NCBI GenBank assembly: GCA_947561715.1
Contig: OX387197.1
Span: forward strand, 24,268,266 to 24,332,265
Direction of reading: 5' to 3'
Origin: Ascidia mentula
Lineage: Eukaryota > Chordata > Ascidiacea > Phlebobranchia > Ascidiidae
DNA length: 64,000 bases
Shown: positions 50,861 to 63,445 of the stretch, piece after piece
How positions within the stretch are numbered: position 1 is the first letter of the stretch
Layout: the number at the start of each line of letters is the position of its first letter
Notes under the pieces: model-generated
Database searches by the model: none
Seen by the model: the letters and a program-made list of their open reading frames with translations, nothing else
Told to the model about the DNA's origin: nothing
Position numbers and translations under genes: made by a program

Positions 50861-51938
50861 TCGGGTGCAAAAAATTTTGCTTTGTGTATTTGCTACTACG
50901 TTTTTACCATGTAATTAATGTTGTTAAATTGCTCGTCCTATATTGTCGAATAACTTTTGTTTGTGAGTAAAATTGTTTCATTGATGAAAGCACACTTATG
51001 TATTTTCTGGGCAATGAGCCACATTGAATCAAACCCTGCACATAACGGGGATCCCCCTACATAATAACTTGCCCCACAAACTCGGTGACGCGAACCAACC
51101 AGTGTGAATAGCAACATTTTTCGAGAATTGTGACGTATGCATTCCAAGTTTGTGACCGTGTGAAGGTTGTCTGTGCTGATGTACGCGGTTCATGTGATGA
51201 AGTTTTGCACGTTGTGCGAACGTCGGCTTTAACAAAATGTTTGCAAATTCCCTTTCTTGCGAAGATACGCTTCAGTGCCCCCGCACTGTCAATTAGCAGG
51301 AAGTCTGCAAAACCGGGAGAAAATAACAAGAAAAAGGGCGAAACTCGCAAGAAACATAATCGAAATTTGGCCGAAGTGGTTTGAACTGCACGTGTTTGGG
51401 ATAAGTGTGGTGAATTTTCGGACGTTTTTGTTGTTTGTGTGGAAAGGCAATCACATTCTGGGAAGTTTACTATTGAGGTTTAGCCTACATAACTTATATA
51501 TAACAATAACTTATAAATTTAACGAATTGGTGAAAATCAGGTTTACAATTGTAAGCGTCCTCATTTGGCATACGGATGATACCATGCCTTGCTGTGCAGA
51601 GTATTCAAGAACCGAGCAACCGCAGTGACCACAGTGGGATTATAAGTCTTTAGTTCCACATTCCTAAAGCTTTCAGACGCCGTAAATTTTGTACTATTTA
51701 TGGCTTGTTCGTCAATTTTCGATGGGATTTTCGTTTTAGTCGAAGATTTCGCATGCCGCGAATTTACTCAATTATAATTCGCCTTCTGGCCTCGTGCGAC
51801 GATATGAAAGAATTAATATGCTGCCCGCGAATGTAAGCTGTACGTAACGCCGACAAAATTGTTTAAGTGCAAGTTGACGTATTATCAACAAATCTGCCGC
51901 TCGCTATGGGCAGGCTGATTATCTCGTACGATAAAATC

Positions 51939-51969
51939 ACTACTGTCATTTCGCCGAAATGACAGTAGT
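51939..51969. repeat. Perfect 15-bp palindrome with 1-base loop
   Basis: actactgtcatttcg and its reverse complement separated by one base. It could be a hairpin or a cruciform; no gene context. Confidence 0.8.
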
Positions 51970-53197
51970 ATAAAATCTATGTTGTATGACGTGTTAGAGT
52001 TGATGGAACAAATGAGACCAAGCAGACGAATCAGTGTGCATCGTATGTAGCACCTATATTGAAGTTTCAGTAGACAAGGGCGAGGTGGATGCAAATCCCA
52101 GTAAAACAAGGACAGATAAAATATTCGCGTGGCATAAAAGATGTAAGCCAAACAAACTGAAAAAAGGTTTTTTTGAACTGGGGTTCATGCTACCTGGCGA
52201 GGGGGCTACAGGACTTTACACTTTTAAGGATGAGGTTTATTTTGTACCAGGTCACAACTAAAAAAGGTCATTCATTCTTTTATCGGTGATGGTCTCAATA
52301 GAGTAAAAAAATTAACCAGGGGGTCCAAGAATCCAAACGAGTTGGGAATCCTTGTAGTTCTTGCTTTGGTAAACTGTACTTAGTGGTTAACATGTTCTCG
52401 GGTAATATTAAGAGGTGTTTTTTTTTCCTTTTTACGACCCGAAATGCCTTAGTCAAACACGCTGAATATTTTTAAAGCATGTTTGTGAAATGCAGATCGG
52501 CTTCAGCTTCGTTACGTCACAACCCTTTTTTACAACAAGCGCGCGTTGTTTTGCCGATGGTGGCGAGCAGTGCGAAATTTTACTCTGATATAACGTAGGT
52601 AAAGACAGGACCGCTTGTTGAAGGAAAGCAAATTACAGATTTGTCTGTAAAAGTGCATTCAAAAGTTAGGTTAGCATAGCAATAAGTGAGATTTACTGAA
52701 AGTGAATATAATGTAATATTTATCGACTTTTAAAGAAAAAAAGTTGGCCATAATGTTACGTAACTAGCGGAGACCGTTTCTAAGGCTACTGCAAACGCAG
52801 TAATGATTTGAAATTGTGTTCATACACTGGCTTTGTAATTTCCTTTCTATCGCTCGCTTTGCAAGTGCTGTGTCTGGCAATCTACATGCATGTCACGTCA
52901 ACGTCGAAAACAGCTGAGGTGTTTGATGTTGCCTGCATCGGTTCAATTAACTTATTCAGTGGTACGTTGCAGGCGCATCTGAGTTATAAGGAATAACAAA
53001 TAGTGCATAAAAGCAAAAGGTTTGACAGCCCTGTGCTATGCTGTCAGTTTTCTTTCGCGGTACTAACACGCGTTTTATGTTGCTGTACATTAATTGCAAT
53101 CAGTTTAAAATATTGTCGCCACTGTCAAGGATAGGTAACCAGGTAAAAAGTTGGAAAAACAGGGGTCATTTTTTGTGAAGCCCTGTTGGTAAGAATC

Positions 53198-56100
53198 ATG
53201 GGAACAGACGAAGGAACAAATCGCAGCAAATGGAAAAAGAAGTTCGACTTTGTCTTTAGCGTTGCCGGAGGATCGATCGGTTTGGGAAATGTTTGGAGGT
53301 TTCCCTATCTCTGCTACAAGAACGGTGGTGGTGAGCGCGTTTTGCTTACATTTCGATTGGTGCGACTTACTGCTGTGATCCTGCGACTAAATGTGAATCA
53401 CAGGAAGGAAATTGCCTTCATAATTCACAGAAGCGCTTAATTCAGTAACTCGCATAATTTTATCGGTGCCTGAGTAATGTTCATTCTGACGGTAACCAAA
53501 ATAAAGATAATTGATTTGATTTTGCCGAATAACCAAAACTATATTTAAACCTAGCAACTGGGAACAAAACGGCAAAAATGCAAGCAAATATGGACATTGC
53601 AAGTAAACAGGGTTTATTGTTTTATTAAACCCCACGTTATTTTAATATAACCATCTTTAGGTAAAACTCAAAACCTTTTTGTTGAGAAGATTGGAGGCGG
53701 AAGCAGCAAAATGTGTGTAAATTGTTGCATAAATGGCACCAGTAATAAGAGATGCTGGTAACCACCATTTGGAGTAAACGATAAATTTATATGAGATCCT
53801 TTGCAGGGCCTTGCAATATTAATTAAATGTGACTAAGCTGTATCCGGGAAGCGGATAGCGCAGTAATTATGAAACGGCGCTGAAACGTGCTCATTGTTCG
53901 ACATTCTTTGTTTGTTTTTACGTTTGAACGATCCGCGCATTTCGCGAGTTCACACTTTTATCAACATGAAAAGTAATGTCGAGTTTGTCTCACAAAAACA
54001 CTCGAATTTAAACTAATACAATGAAACACAACAGCGAGGTATATGTTTAACTGTATTACACATGGCAAAGTAAACAGCCAAACAGCCATATTAATAAACC
54101 CAAAAACGTCGATGCAAGCAATTGTAACTTACAACGGTCGTCCGATGTGACTTCTGATTCATTTGATTTACGTTCATTTCTGTTCCAGGCGCTTTTCTAA
54201 TTCCATACGTTATTTTTCTCGTCGGAGCAGCAGTGCCCATATTTTTTCTCGAGGCGTCTCTGGGACAATTTACGAGCGCTGGTGTAACAAAGGCGTGGGA
54301 GATGTTTCCTCTCATGCGAGGTTAGTACGTTTTGTTCTGGGAAACGAGGGTGTGTTGTTCATTTATCAGTGCTGTGGTAATTTTTCACATTGTTGCCACA
54401 TTCACAAAAGCCGAGTGTTCACATTTCAGGGTAGTTTTACCATATGAAAGATTGAATAACGTAGAATCATTGAAATATGCTATGGTAGCAATCGTATGTC
54501 ACCAGTATCCAAAATTACGCGCAAAGAGTGATGGACGATCAGCGTCAGTGCCATCTTTTATTTAAAATTTCACAAAAATATTAATTTCGCCATAACGACA
54601 TCGTCAACCGACTATTTTGGATACCCGACAATGCACAGATCCGTCGGTACCTATTGCAACAATAGGCCGGTTTCTGTTGAATTTTTCTCTTAATATGTTA
54701 CCAGTTCAGCAGCTGCAAAGCTTTACACCGAAAGCCAACTTACACCATAGAATGTCAGACAAATTTCTTCGGCGGAGCAATTTGTTTCATCGTCTCATTC
54801 CTTTAACACACATATTATCTGATAAACTTGCATCGTGTTTGTGATAAATGAATGAAACCGACATGCACAAGGATGTCGAACCTCCATCCGCTATTACTTT
54901 GTTTTGCTTTACTGGTGCAGTGGCGTGCAGGTCGTGACACACACTGCTCTTTTGTTTGCAATTAATATACTGATATTTTAACGGCGCTAGCTTGGGCTGC
55001 AAGACAGGGCCACTGTTTCGACCTAATATGTCTCATTAGTGCAGCTTTGGTGTTATACAAATATCTTTCAAGCTAAATAGCCAAGCAAAACTTCCACTTT
55101 ATGGTGGCCATGTAGTCGACGTAAACCGTTGGAAACCAAACTAGGTGCAACCCGCCTGTGATAAACCAAGGTTGAAAGACTATATATGGCCAAGCAAATG
55201 CTAAAACCAAAAGTTCCGTCTGACTTTCTTACACATGAATATGTCGATACTTTAACACCGCTGTTGATTCTACAGGAATCGGCTTTGCTTGCCTCACAAT
55301 CAGCCTCAACCTTCACACTTATTACATGACACTTCTATGTTGGTCACTCCGCTACATCGTGGCTTCGTTCAACTCAGTCCTGCCTTGGTCGACTTGCGAC
55401 AACCCCTGGAACACCCCCAATTGTTTCAGGCATTATCCGACAACAAATACTTCACTTACGAATGTCACAATCTACTCCAACAACTCATTCGTGGGGTTAG
55501 GTACAAACGTCGCGACGCAGACACAGAATGTTTCGTCGGTGGTTGAATTCTGGGAGTAAGTATAACCATTCTGGAACATTTAAATTATAAAATAAACTTG
55601 TGTCAAAACGCTGTTTTATTTTAAAGAAAGCCATCATCTGTTTTGTAATATAAAAAATTGAAGTAAAAGGATTCAGTGCATTCAATAAAGGGGGATGAAA
55701 TACGTAAATTCCACAGAAATAAAACAAGCCACATTATGTCTACGGCCAGGGCTGGATTAAGGGACTGCTGGGCAAATGGCAAACTGCTACAGTGGCCCGA
55801 AAATACCCTTGTAACGCGAAACAACATTGCTACAAGTTTATTAACCTTTCGACAGAGTCAGGTTTGTGAAGGAATTAACTTTCGATTCGTTGACGTCAAC
55901 CTCTTGTAATACAGTTTTTTAACTAGGTGGCTGGCTCTGAGGCACGAGCCTTGTTTGCCTAATGGTTAATCCGGCACTGGCTACGACAACAACGTGAACA
56001 ACAGAAAAACATCATTGGTCGATACAAAAAGTGTTAAATTGCCACTCAATAAATTTTTCAGACGCGGAATCCTAGACATTTCATCTGGGGTGAATGAGAT

Positions 56101-59100
56101 CGGGAACATCAAGTGGGATTTACTAATGTGTCTGATCGTTTCCTGGATAGTCGTTTACTTTTGCATCTGGAAGGGGATTGCTTGGACGAGCAAGGTGACA
56201 AATGTTTAAGTCGGGGAGGGAAACCAACGCTGGCGGGCGTGTCTTTCCCCCAGCAACATTATCTTTACTGTGCTATCTGATACGTTGGTGGAGATCCCCT
56301 ACGTATATATGAAGGTTGCTTGGCAAGTTGTGCGCTTGCGCACCAGTGTACCTTGACCACAATATACCCCGTGAAACCACTGAGCTCTTGTAGCTTAGTT
56401 GGTAGATCGTTGGGCATTGTTAGCCCAGGGTCGAGAGTTTAAACCTTACCGGGAGCTTGATTTTTCAAATCTTGCTCCGGCTTGTCAGGAAAAAAGTGGC
56501 TGATCCATCTAGGCTGCAATGCCTGGGCTGTCAAGCCTGCAAACCTCATATTCGTTATCACATGATTCAAAATATAGTCATAAACAATAATGTAAAACAC
56601 GTATTAACATCTTTGACCAGATCGTGTATTTTACCGCGTCGTTCCCGCTCATCATGCTCCTCATATTGTTCGTGAGGGGAGTTACACTGGATGGGGCATA
56701 CGACGGCATCGTTTACTACCTACAACCGAATATTACGAAACTTCAAAACGCTCAGGTATATATTTACAGTAAACACAACCTAGCAAGCCTTGATTGATAA
56801 AAATTGACAAGAAGCCTCAAATTCAAAAGCTCTGTTAACACCATGTACTACAAAATTCGTCAACTATAACACAACATGTTGTGGGTACACATTGACGTAG
56901 CCAGGGAGAGGCAAAAGGGGTCATGACCCCTCGCAAATATCCGAGATAAAAACTAAGTTTTGTGTTTACAGATGCACAATTTAACGTCTAAATTTCGATA
57001 TTTTGTCGTTAAGCACGCCTGGTTGTTAATGGTTTCGCTTGGTGATGATTTAACCAAAGATTTTAACTCGAATATACCCCAAAAATATTGGGATCCTTCC
57101 AAAAAGTGTTGAGCTAGCAGGGTGGGTACGTCTTGCAGGCCGCGTGCTAATTTAAATAACGGAATTCTTGGCCAGGATAACCTGGGTTCAAATCCGGTGT
57201 GGTCAAAAAATATATAACGGAAATCGAAAATGCAGGACGCGTTTTGTACGCCAATCACTTTGATGTTTTTTTCGCGGCTCTTCCGTAGGTCTGGGCGGAC
57301 GCGGCCACCCAAGTTTTTTACTCGTATTCTATCTGTCTCGGAATAATGGTTGCCATGGGAAGCTACAACGTGTACAATCACAACTTGTACAGGTACAGAT
57401 CTACAAGGATTTTCCGCGTTGAAAATAATGACTACTCTTTCTTCTGTGTTTACTTTTGATGTTTTTTCCTAATGTTTATTTGTTTTCTTCACGTTTCGAC
57501 AAGATACAGTATATGCTGCCAATATATAAAGTGATATGGTTTTTCCATATTACCGCTGTATTGATGATATATTAAGACTCTGTGAAAGTAGGTTTAACGT
57601 TACAAACAAACCACGTATATTGTTTCTGTGGAGTTTGACGAGTTTGGTTTCTTATGTTCGTAGAGATACGATCGTGTTCGCATTCCTAAACAGCGGGACG
57701 AGTTTTTTCGCTGGTTTTTCTGTGTTCACCGTACTTGGCTTCATGGCTAAAGAGCAGGTGCGTTGTTCAGCATCATAACAGAATATGTGATGGACTGTTT
57801 AAGTCAAAAAGGGATGAAATCGCCGACAACCGTTAACAGAATAATGCCTCCACGAAAAAGAAACGCGTCAAATGTTATGAAAACAATTTTTCTAAAAGAT
57901 TTATGCTGAAAATACTGATATGATCACTGTTTACGCTTTGAAATGCCCGAGGCCATCGACGGGATAAAATGAATCGTGGAGAACGTATAATTACCTTCTA
58001 AAAATTGCGAACAGAACACGACGATCGACACAGTAGCAGAATCGGGTCCCGGTCTTGTTTTCATCACTTACCCCAGAGCCATCTCACTGATGCCGCTTCC
58101 CCAACTGTGGGGAGTTCTCTTCTTCGTCATGATCTTTCTTCTGGGGTTGGACAGTGAGGTCGGTGAAAATTGAATAACGCATGTAAGCATGGGAGTTTGT
58201 GTGACCTGTATACAAATGGCCACAAAGTGGAAGTCTTTTCCTGGCCGTTTTGGTCGGCAAGACCCTCTATAGTCACACCATCAAGCTGCACTGGTGAGAT
58301 CTCATAGGTCGAATCAGTGGGCATTTTTATGCAGCTCAAAGAATAAATAAACAACTTCCCAACTTGCATTTTTACGAAACTTAGAGTCTTATTGCGCGTA
58401 GACAAATATACACCAATAGGTTAGGGTGTACATACTTTGCTATTCATCGAATATTTGGTGTCAAAATCAATATGGCAAGTTTTCTTTCAGTTTATTGGCC
58501 AGGAAAGCATTATCACCGCTATCGTCGACATGCGACCCAAGTTTTTTGCGCGGCCATGGCGGAGGGAATTATTTGTCGCGGTTCTGTGTTTTGGGCAGTT
58601 CCTAATTGGACTCCTTATGATAACGCAGGTGAGTACTCTATGTTAGGAGGTATTTTATTAATTTGCGCACAATTAATTTTGTGTTATCGTCTACTCACGT
58701 GCAAAGAGATATGTCGAAGCAGGGACCACATACCCCTTGACGCCAGAGTATTTTTAAAACAATTGCTTTAGGGTTGCAGTTTTTGATCGGTCATTGACAA
58801 GCATTGTGCTTTGCAGGGAGGTGTATATGTTTTTAACATATACGACAACTACGCAGCGGCAAGCTGGTGCTTTTTCTTCATCGGTATTTGCGAGTGCGTC
58901 ACTGTGAGCTGGCTTTACTCACCCGGCAAGTTTTGGGACCACGTGTGCGACATGCTCGGATTCCGTCCGATTCCATGGTTCAAGTTCGCCTGGGCCACAG
59001 TTACACCTTTGCTGGTTACGGTGAGGAAGCTTGGATCGGTCAAAACTTGATCGTGAAACAATATTCTGATGCTCATGTGCCATTGTAATATTTTCTGTTT

Positions 59101-59518
59101 TCAGAGTAAACTATTTTGTTTGCTTTCCAGGGAATTTTAATATACAGTCTAGTGAATTACGAACCTCTCACCTACAACCGCACTTATACGTATCCTGTCT
59201 GGGCACAAGTGATTTGCTGGCTGATGGCACTAAGCGCCATCCAGTGGATACCCACGTATGCCATTTACCGACTTTGGAAAGCCAAAGGCAGTATTAAGGA
59301 GGTGGGTTATCATAAAGGACCTTCGATGTATCGACTGTTATTTAGACCCCATTTGTTTTGTTTTTTTAATTATTTAGAGGTGGGAAGAAGTAAGGAGATC
59401 CCCGCACTGGCTGGAAGATAAAAACACGATGTCCGACCGTGCTGTTGACTTGAAAGATGAAGCAACATTTCATTTAACAGGTGAATATCATCCTACCACA
59501 GCTGACATTAAAGACTAA
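53198..59518 (+). CDS. SLC6 Na+/Cl- dependent transporter, paralogue 2 (GABA/creatine/taurine-type)
   Basis: Second SLC6 gene, divergent from paralogue 1; about 602 residues. Exons: 53198-53330, 54189-54320, 55276-55555, 56062-56194, 56621-56755, 57289-57392, 57664-57757, 58015-58158, 58491-58628, 58817-59020, 59131-59301, 59378-59518. Exon sizes equal those of paralogue 1 except exon 3 (three codons shorter) and the last. Landmarks: [59 protein letters not shown] with the chloride-site serine, [14 protein letters not shown], and [15 protein letters not shown]. The final exon reads [18 protein letters not shown] to a stop after TADIKD; a possible donor after HLTG matches the donor used in paralogue 1, so an alternative short last exon is possible. 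Substrate not determined. Confidence 0.94.
54993..55053 (-). ncRNA. Hammerhead-ribozyme-like element, copy C (one core change)
   Basis: Minus strand: stem I GCTGCA with TGCAGC, core box CTAATGA (consensus CTGATGA), stem II GAC.../...GTC, GAAA (55016-55019), stem III CAG/CTG, GTC (55003-55005). The G-to-A change in the core should impair cleavage. In intron 2 of SLC6 paralogue 2, antisense to it. Confidence 0.6.
56320..56560 (+). mobile_element. tRNA-derived SINE, most complete copy
   Basis: A tRNA-like head with an A-box-like tagcttagttggtagatcg and a B-box-like ggtcgagagtttaaacctta, then a body with gtggctgatccatctaggct and cctgggctgtcaagcctgca. It lies in intron 4 of SLC6 paralogue 2. Related to copies at 42520, 20955 (reverse) and 50733 (reverse). 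Confidence 0.75.
58276..58340 (+). ncRNA. Hammerhead-ribozyme-like element, copy D (degenerate)
   Basis: Same family: stem I AGCTGCA with TGCAGCT, core CTGGTGA, stem II GATC/GGTC-type, GAAT in place of GAAA, no GTC triplet before the second stem I strand. It is in intron 8 of SLC6 paralogue 2, in the sense orientation, and is among the most core-damaged of the four copies. Confidence 0.55.
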
Positions 59519-60508
59519 AGTCAGTAAGAGCAATGTGGACTCTATAGGGCCCGGTTAAAAAATGACAAGAACCACAATGTTTACGAACATTTGTGTGAAA
59601 AGTTGGCTACCTAGTAAAAATCCGGATATTTCTTAACTGTACCTCTGACACTTTGAATGCTCATTAAACGTGGGAACAGAAGCTATCGTCGATGGTTACG
59701 CCTTTTTTTATGTAAAGATTTAGAGGGCGATGGAATACTGGAAAAAGAAAGGATCGAGGTGATGGGTTCGGGTTCAATGCAGTGAAGGGACGACAACCAT
59801 CCGTGTCCGCAGCGATCGCCAAATATAAAGGGTGTGGGGCGATCCTGCCTTGCTATGCGAAAGCGTGGCACTACTTCTGCGTTGTCCGCAGTTTATATGC
59901 AACTTTATCTAACTTTAGGGAATAATTTTGAATAGATGTATTTCATATATTTACATACAAGCATACCAGTACTCAAACAACAAAAGCATCAAGGTTTAAT
60001 ATAACTGAAACTTTTAAAGCCCCTTTGTTGATTTCTGCTTCTCTCCAACCATCAATTTTATTTTTTACAATTTCAGTGGTGTTTTTTGTAATAGTTCTTC
60101 CATAAACGCATACAAACAATGTTTATATCCACTTTTCAGTCCGATACTTTTGCCGTAGTTTTAATAAACCCCGTTTTAACTTGCTTGCAAATCACATTTA
60201 TCAGTTTTGCGGTGTTACAAGCCCCGTTCCTGTATGTGTAAGCAAGGGTGTTATGAAATAAGCGATTCAGCATTATCAAATACAAAGCTGAGGTCAGCTG
60301 TTCACGTTTAAAACCAAGAACCGGAGATAACGTTCATGTTGCCTCAAAGCGAGTCTTGCAAAACTACCTTTGAATTGAGCGCATTTTTCACGTCGCTCAA
60401 TTTAAAATATAAGAAATATTACTTAAAAGATTTTTCATCGATACTCCTTTTAAACAAGAGAGTTTAAAGCTATTATGTGGCACACAAATACACCATAGCG
60501 CATCGGTA
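59519..60508. other. Intergenic between convergent SLC6 paralogue 2 and JMJD4
   Basis: No exon confidently recognised. If SLC6 paralogue 2 uses the donor after HLTG, its last exon would be here; I could not identify it. Confidence 0.45.
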
Positions 60509-63445
60509 TTAGCCATTGTTTTCATAGTGCTCACAAATATTTTGTAATGTATGGATTATGTCAAAATAAACTTTATGTACGATGTCCTTGTTAACAGTCA
60601 GACTGTCCAATAAACTCAGCAAAACAGGCAAAATGCTGCAAAGGTCAAAAACAGTGTGGTTCATTTGTTTTCCAAGTTCGTCGAATTTGTGTTTGTGTGT
60701 CTGTAAAGTTCGCTTTAACCTCACCAAAATTGCTTGAGTCACTTCCACGCAACTGTTAACATCGTTCGGTAACTCGTCGATCTCTGCAGAATGATCAGTC
60801 TTGAATTCCTGTTGTAGTTTTTTAAGCCGCGGTTCGGCGATCGTTCGAAGAAACTTTAGAAACTCGGCGAAATCCATCCCACTGTTGACTTTCATCAGCA
60901 TCTATTGTGTTGGACAAGCTTAGAAGTTGTTGCCGAAGAGATTTTATCTCAACCTAACGCATGTTGAAAGTGGATCTACTGCATCAAGTGCAGAAATTGT
61001 ACAACACAGAAGAAAAATGCCATTTAGAAAGCAAAAGTCAGTCTGTTTTTGCTAGGTGGTACAGACAGACATGTCTAATCTACTCAGGTATCCAAATTTA
61101 CTCACAAAGAGTGATTAATGATTAGCGTTATCAAATAGAGCAGCAATTCTCAACCTTTTTGTGGTTGCGTACCATTTGGAGGTGGAACAATTTCGACGCG
61201 TACCACATAGTTGAGTGTTACAAAGTAACCTATGGGATGTAGTATCAAACATTTTAAGATCACTAACGATTTTTTAAAATAGAACTATATCCGCAAATTA
61301 CGAAAAGTTGCTCGCGTACCACTAATGGTACGCGTACCACCGGTCGGGAACACACTGAAATAGAGTAAGCTCAGAAATATGGCAAAACAAATTTTCTGTA
61401 CATTTCAAAACAAAAGCTTGATTTTTCATAGCACGCTCCAGCTTAGCTGCGATGCCAGTGAACCTTATACTGTAATAGTAACACAACATTACCAACCTGG
61501 CACTGGTCTCTCCACTCAGTAGATGTCATACTTTCTCTACAATCATCAATCTCTTTCTCAACCGCTGCAAGTTCTTCTTGCAGGAATTTCCACACTTGCA
61601 TTACATTGCAACTGTTTATCCAATTGTGGTTGATTGAAATTGTATCTTCCTGTGAAGGACTAAAAATTAGGATTTCTAGACAGCCTACAATCAGCCTGGA
61701 AATGATAAATTCACAGCTTTGATGCCATAAGTTAATTAATTTAAGTTTCTCAGAAACCGGAAAATTTGTGTTTTCATTAAAAGTCAGCAATTTTTTATCC
61801 AAAAAGACACAGTATGGCAACCCTACTTGAAGATCATTTTCCCACACATAGGGTCATTGTTTTCATCTGGCCAATGCCTGACAGTTGGGGAGTTTACAAC
61901 AGAATTTGCTTACCATATTATGAACTTGGTGATGCCACCCTGTTGGAACAAATATCACTTCCCCAGCTTCCTGAATGACTTCAATGAAACATTGACGCTT
62001 GTGTTTATCTAAGTCTCTAACATCGTAAGGAAGATTACCGAACTTGTCTCTTAATTTATCCTATGACAAGAATTTTAGGTACACCAGACCTTTTCTTCAA
62101 AAGAAACTAATAAAATATAGAAATCAGACCTCTTTTCCAGGTGGACAGAAAAACCATTTCTTTTTGCCACAAATATTTGCTGACCAACTGTATGATCTGT
62201 AAACATCAGCATGAAAAGGTGTCCTGTAAAAAAAACACACCATGAAATAAATCAAATAACAATGTCAGCAGGAAACGATGTCCTGCAATTTAAAAATAAC
62301 ACTTCTCCAAACTAAATATCTGTTCCAGAAAATAAAATTAAAAAAGGAACACTAAGATTTTGCAACTAATGAAAATAGAAATTAGAAATGTGCTAACCAC
62401 GATCCCTTGGGGCCCATATAAACAAATCGAAAGTCCTCATCACAGTGAAAACATTTCTCATCACAAGCTTCATTCAGCCAATCAGATTTGAAATACATGG
62501 GAGTTGTGTAAGCCACATATTGTGGAAATTCTCTAGATGAAGTGAAATTGTTAACACAGTATCTTTTTAACACAGTATCAAAGGAAATTGATTTTAAAGA
62601 GGAATAATTAAAATTGAGATTGCCAATTCTATATTTGTTGTGTTTGTTACGTATTCGGGGAAAAGAAAAGTATTCAGGGAAATTATTCATGTAAATTTGT
62701 TTTTATGTTCACCTCACAAAATGCCAGTCTTTGAGGTATTGCGTAGTGCATTTTGAAACATCCATCTCAGAGCGTTGCATCCAGTATTCAGCAAATTGTT
62801 TCATTGTCCAGGTTTGTTTTGGTTGTGATCCATACTCAGATTTGCTACAAAGTGTATGTTCATACTAAACTTTGTCACAAAATTGACCATTATTTGTCCA
62901 AACTCCAGAATGGAATCATATTTATCACTTAACTCTGCAGCTCTGCACACATAGCTTTTGCACATTGGTACCTACATGGCTTGTCATTATACTCTTTTAC
63001 TATTAACATCTGTTTAATCAAAATATACAAGATATCAAAAATTAAATCATTATATTTTGCACGAAAGACTGCAAATAAAAAAGTATGCAAAATTTAAAAT
63101 TGCATGGAAGAAATCCTCTCTAACCAAGCATATGTGCATTATTTACCTGCAATCAGCAACTGGGACTGAGGCACTGCCAAATTTTTTCATCAAGGTGAAC
63201 AAGTTCGGATGACCTTCATCCACCCACTCCAATTTGCTCTTCCAGTTATCTGTCAGCCAACTTCCAAACATGCAAGGTGTGTTTGGGGCGAGGCATTTGT
63301 CAAAGAAATCCTCGTAAGGTATTGCAGAAACATGTTTTGGAATTATGTTCACAGATGGAGAGGTGTCGTCTGTGCTCGTTTTCTTGAAAGGATATTGAGA
63401 TAAAATGCGAGAAAGGCCGTCAATTAACGAATTCGAACTGATCAT
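60509..63445 (-). CDS. JMJD4: JMJD4, JmjC-domain lysyl hydroxylase
   Basis: Complete seven-exon gene of 450 residues. Exons leftward: 63445-63147, 62844-62713, 62532-62398, 62223-62130, 62060-61914, 61649-61497, 60901-60509; phases fit. Landmarks: PCMFGSWLTDNWKSKLEWV, SVPVADC, QYLKDWHF, YFKSDWLNEACDE, DFRFVYMGPKGSW, then the Fe(II)-binding HAD in TPFHADVYRSYSWSANICGK, KKWFFCPPGKE, GNLPYDV, and the second metal histidine in FVPTGWHHQVHN, followed by ISINHNWINSCN and the conserved helical tail FLQEELAAVEKEIDDCRESM. JMJD4 is a 2-oxoglutarate and iron dependent oxygenase known in mammals to hydroxylate a lysine of the release factor eRF1. All three metal ligands are present, so it should be active. 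Confidence 0.97.

Larger units (their letters stand above)
50644..53197. other. Intergenic between lectin 3 and SLC6 paralogue 2
   Basis: Holds a SINE (50733-50860) and a short perfect palindrome (51939-51969). A 75-codon plus frame (52034-52261; includes KRCKPNKLKKGFFELGF and a YTFKDEVYFVPGHN end) begins without an ATG and is unassigned. A hydrophobic frame at 52808-52996 likewise lacks an ATG start. Nothing else recognised. Confidence 0.45.

Noticed and set aside
55289..55546. 85-codon frame identical in part to one at 31657-31953
   Set aside because: Out-of-frame translation of the shared SLC6 exon 3; the similarity reflects the paralogous exons, not another gene.
56385..56460. Possible functional tRNA gene
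   Set aside because: A- and B-box-like segments exist but no full cloverleaf could be drawn and the sequence continues into a repeated body; it is a SINE head.
56953..57381. 142-codon minus frame
   Set aside because: Antisense to exon 6 of SLC6 paralogue 2; no family resemblance.
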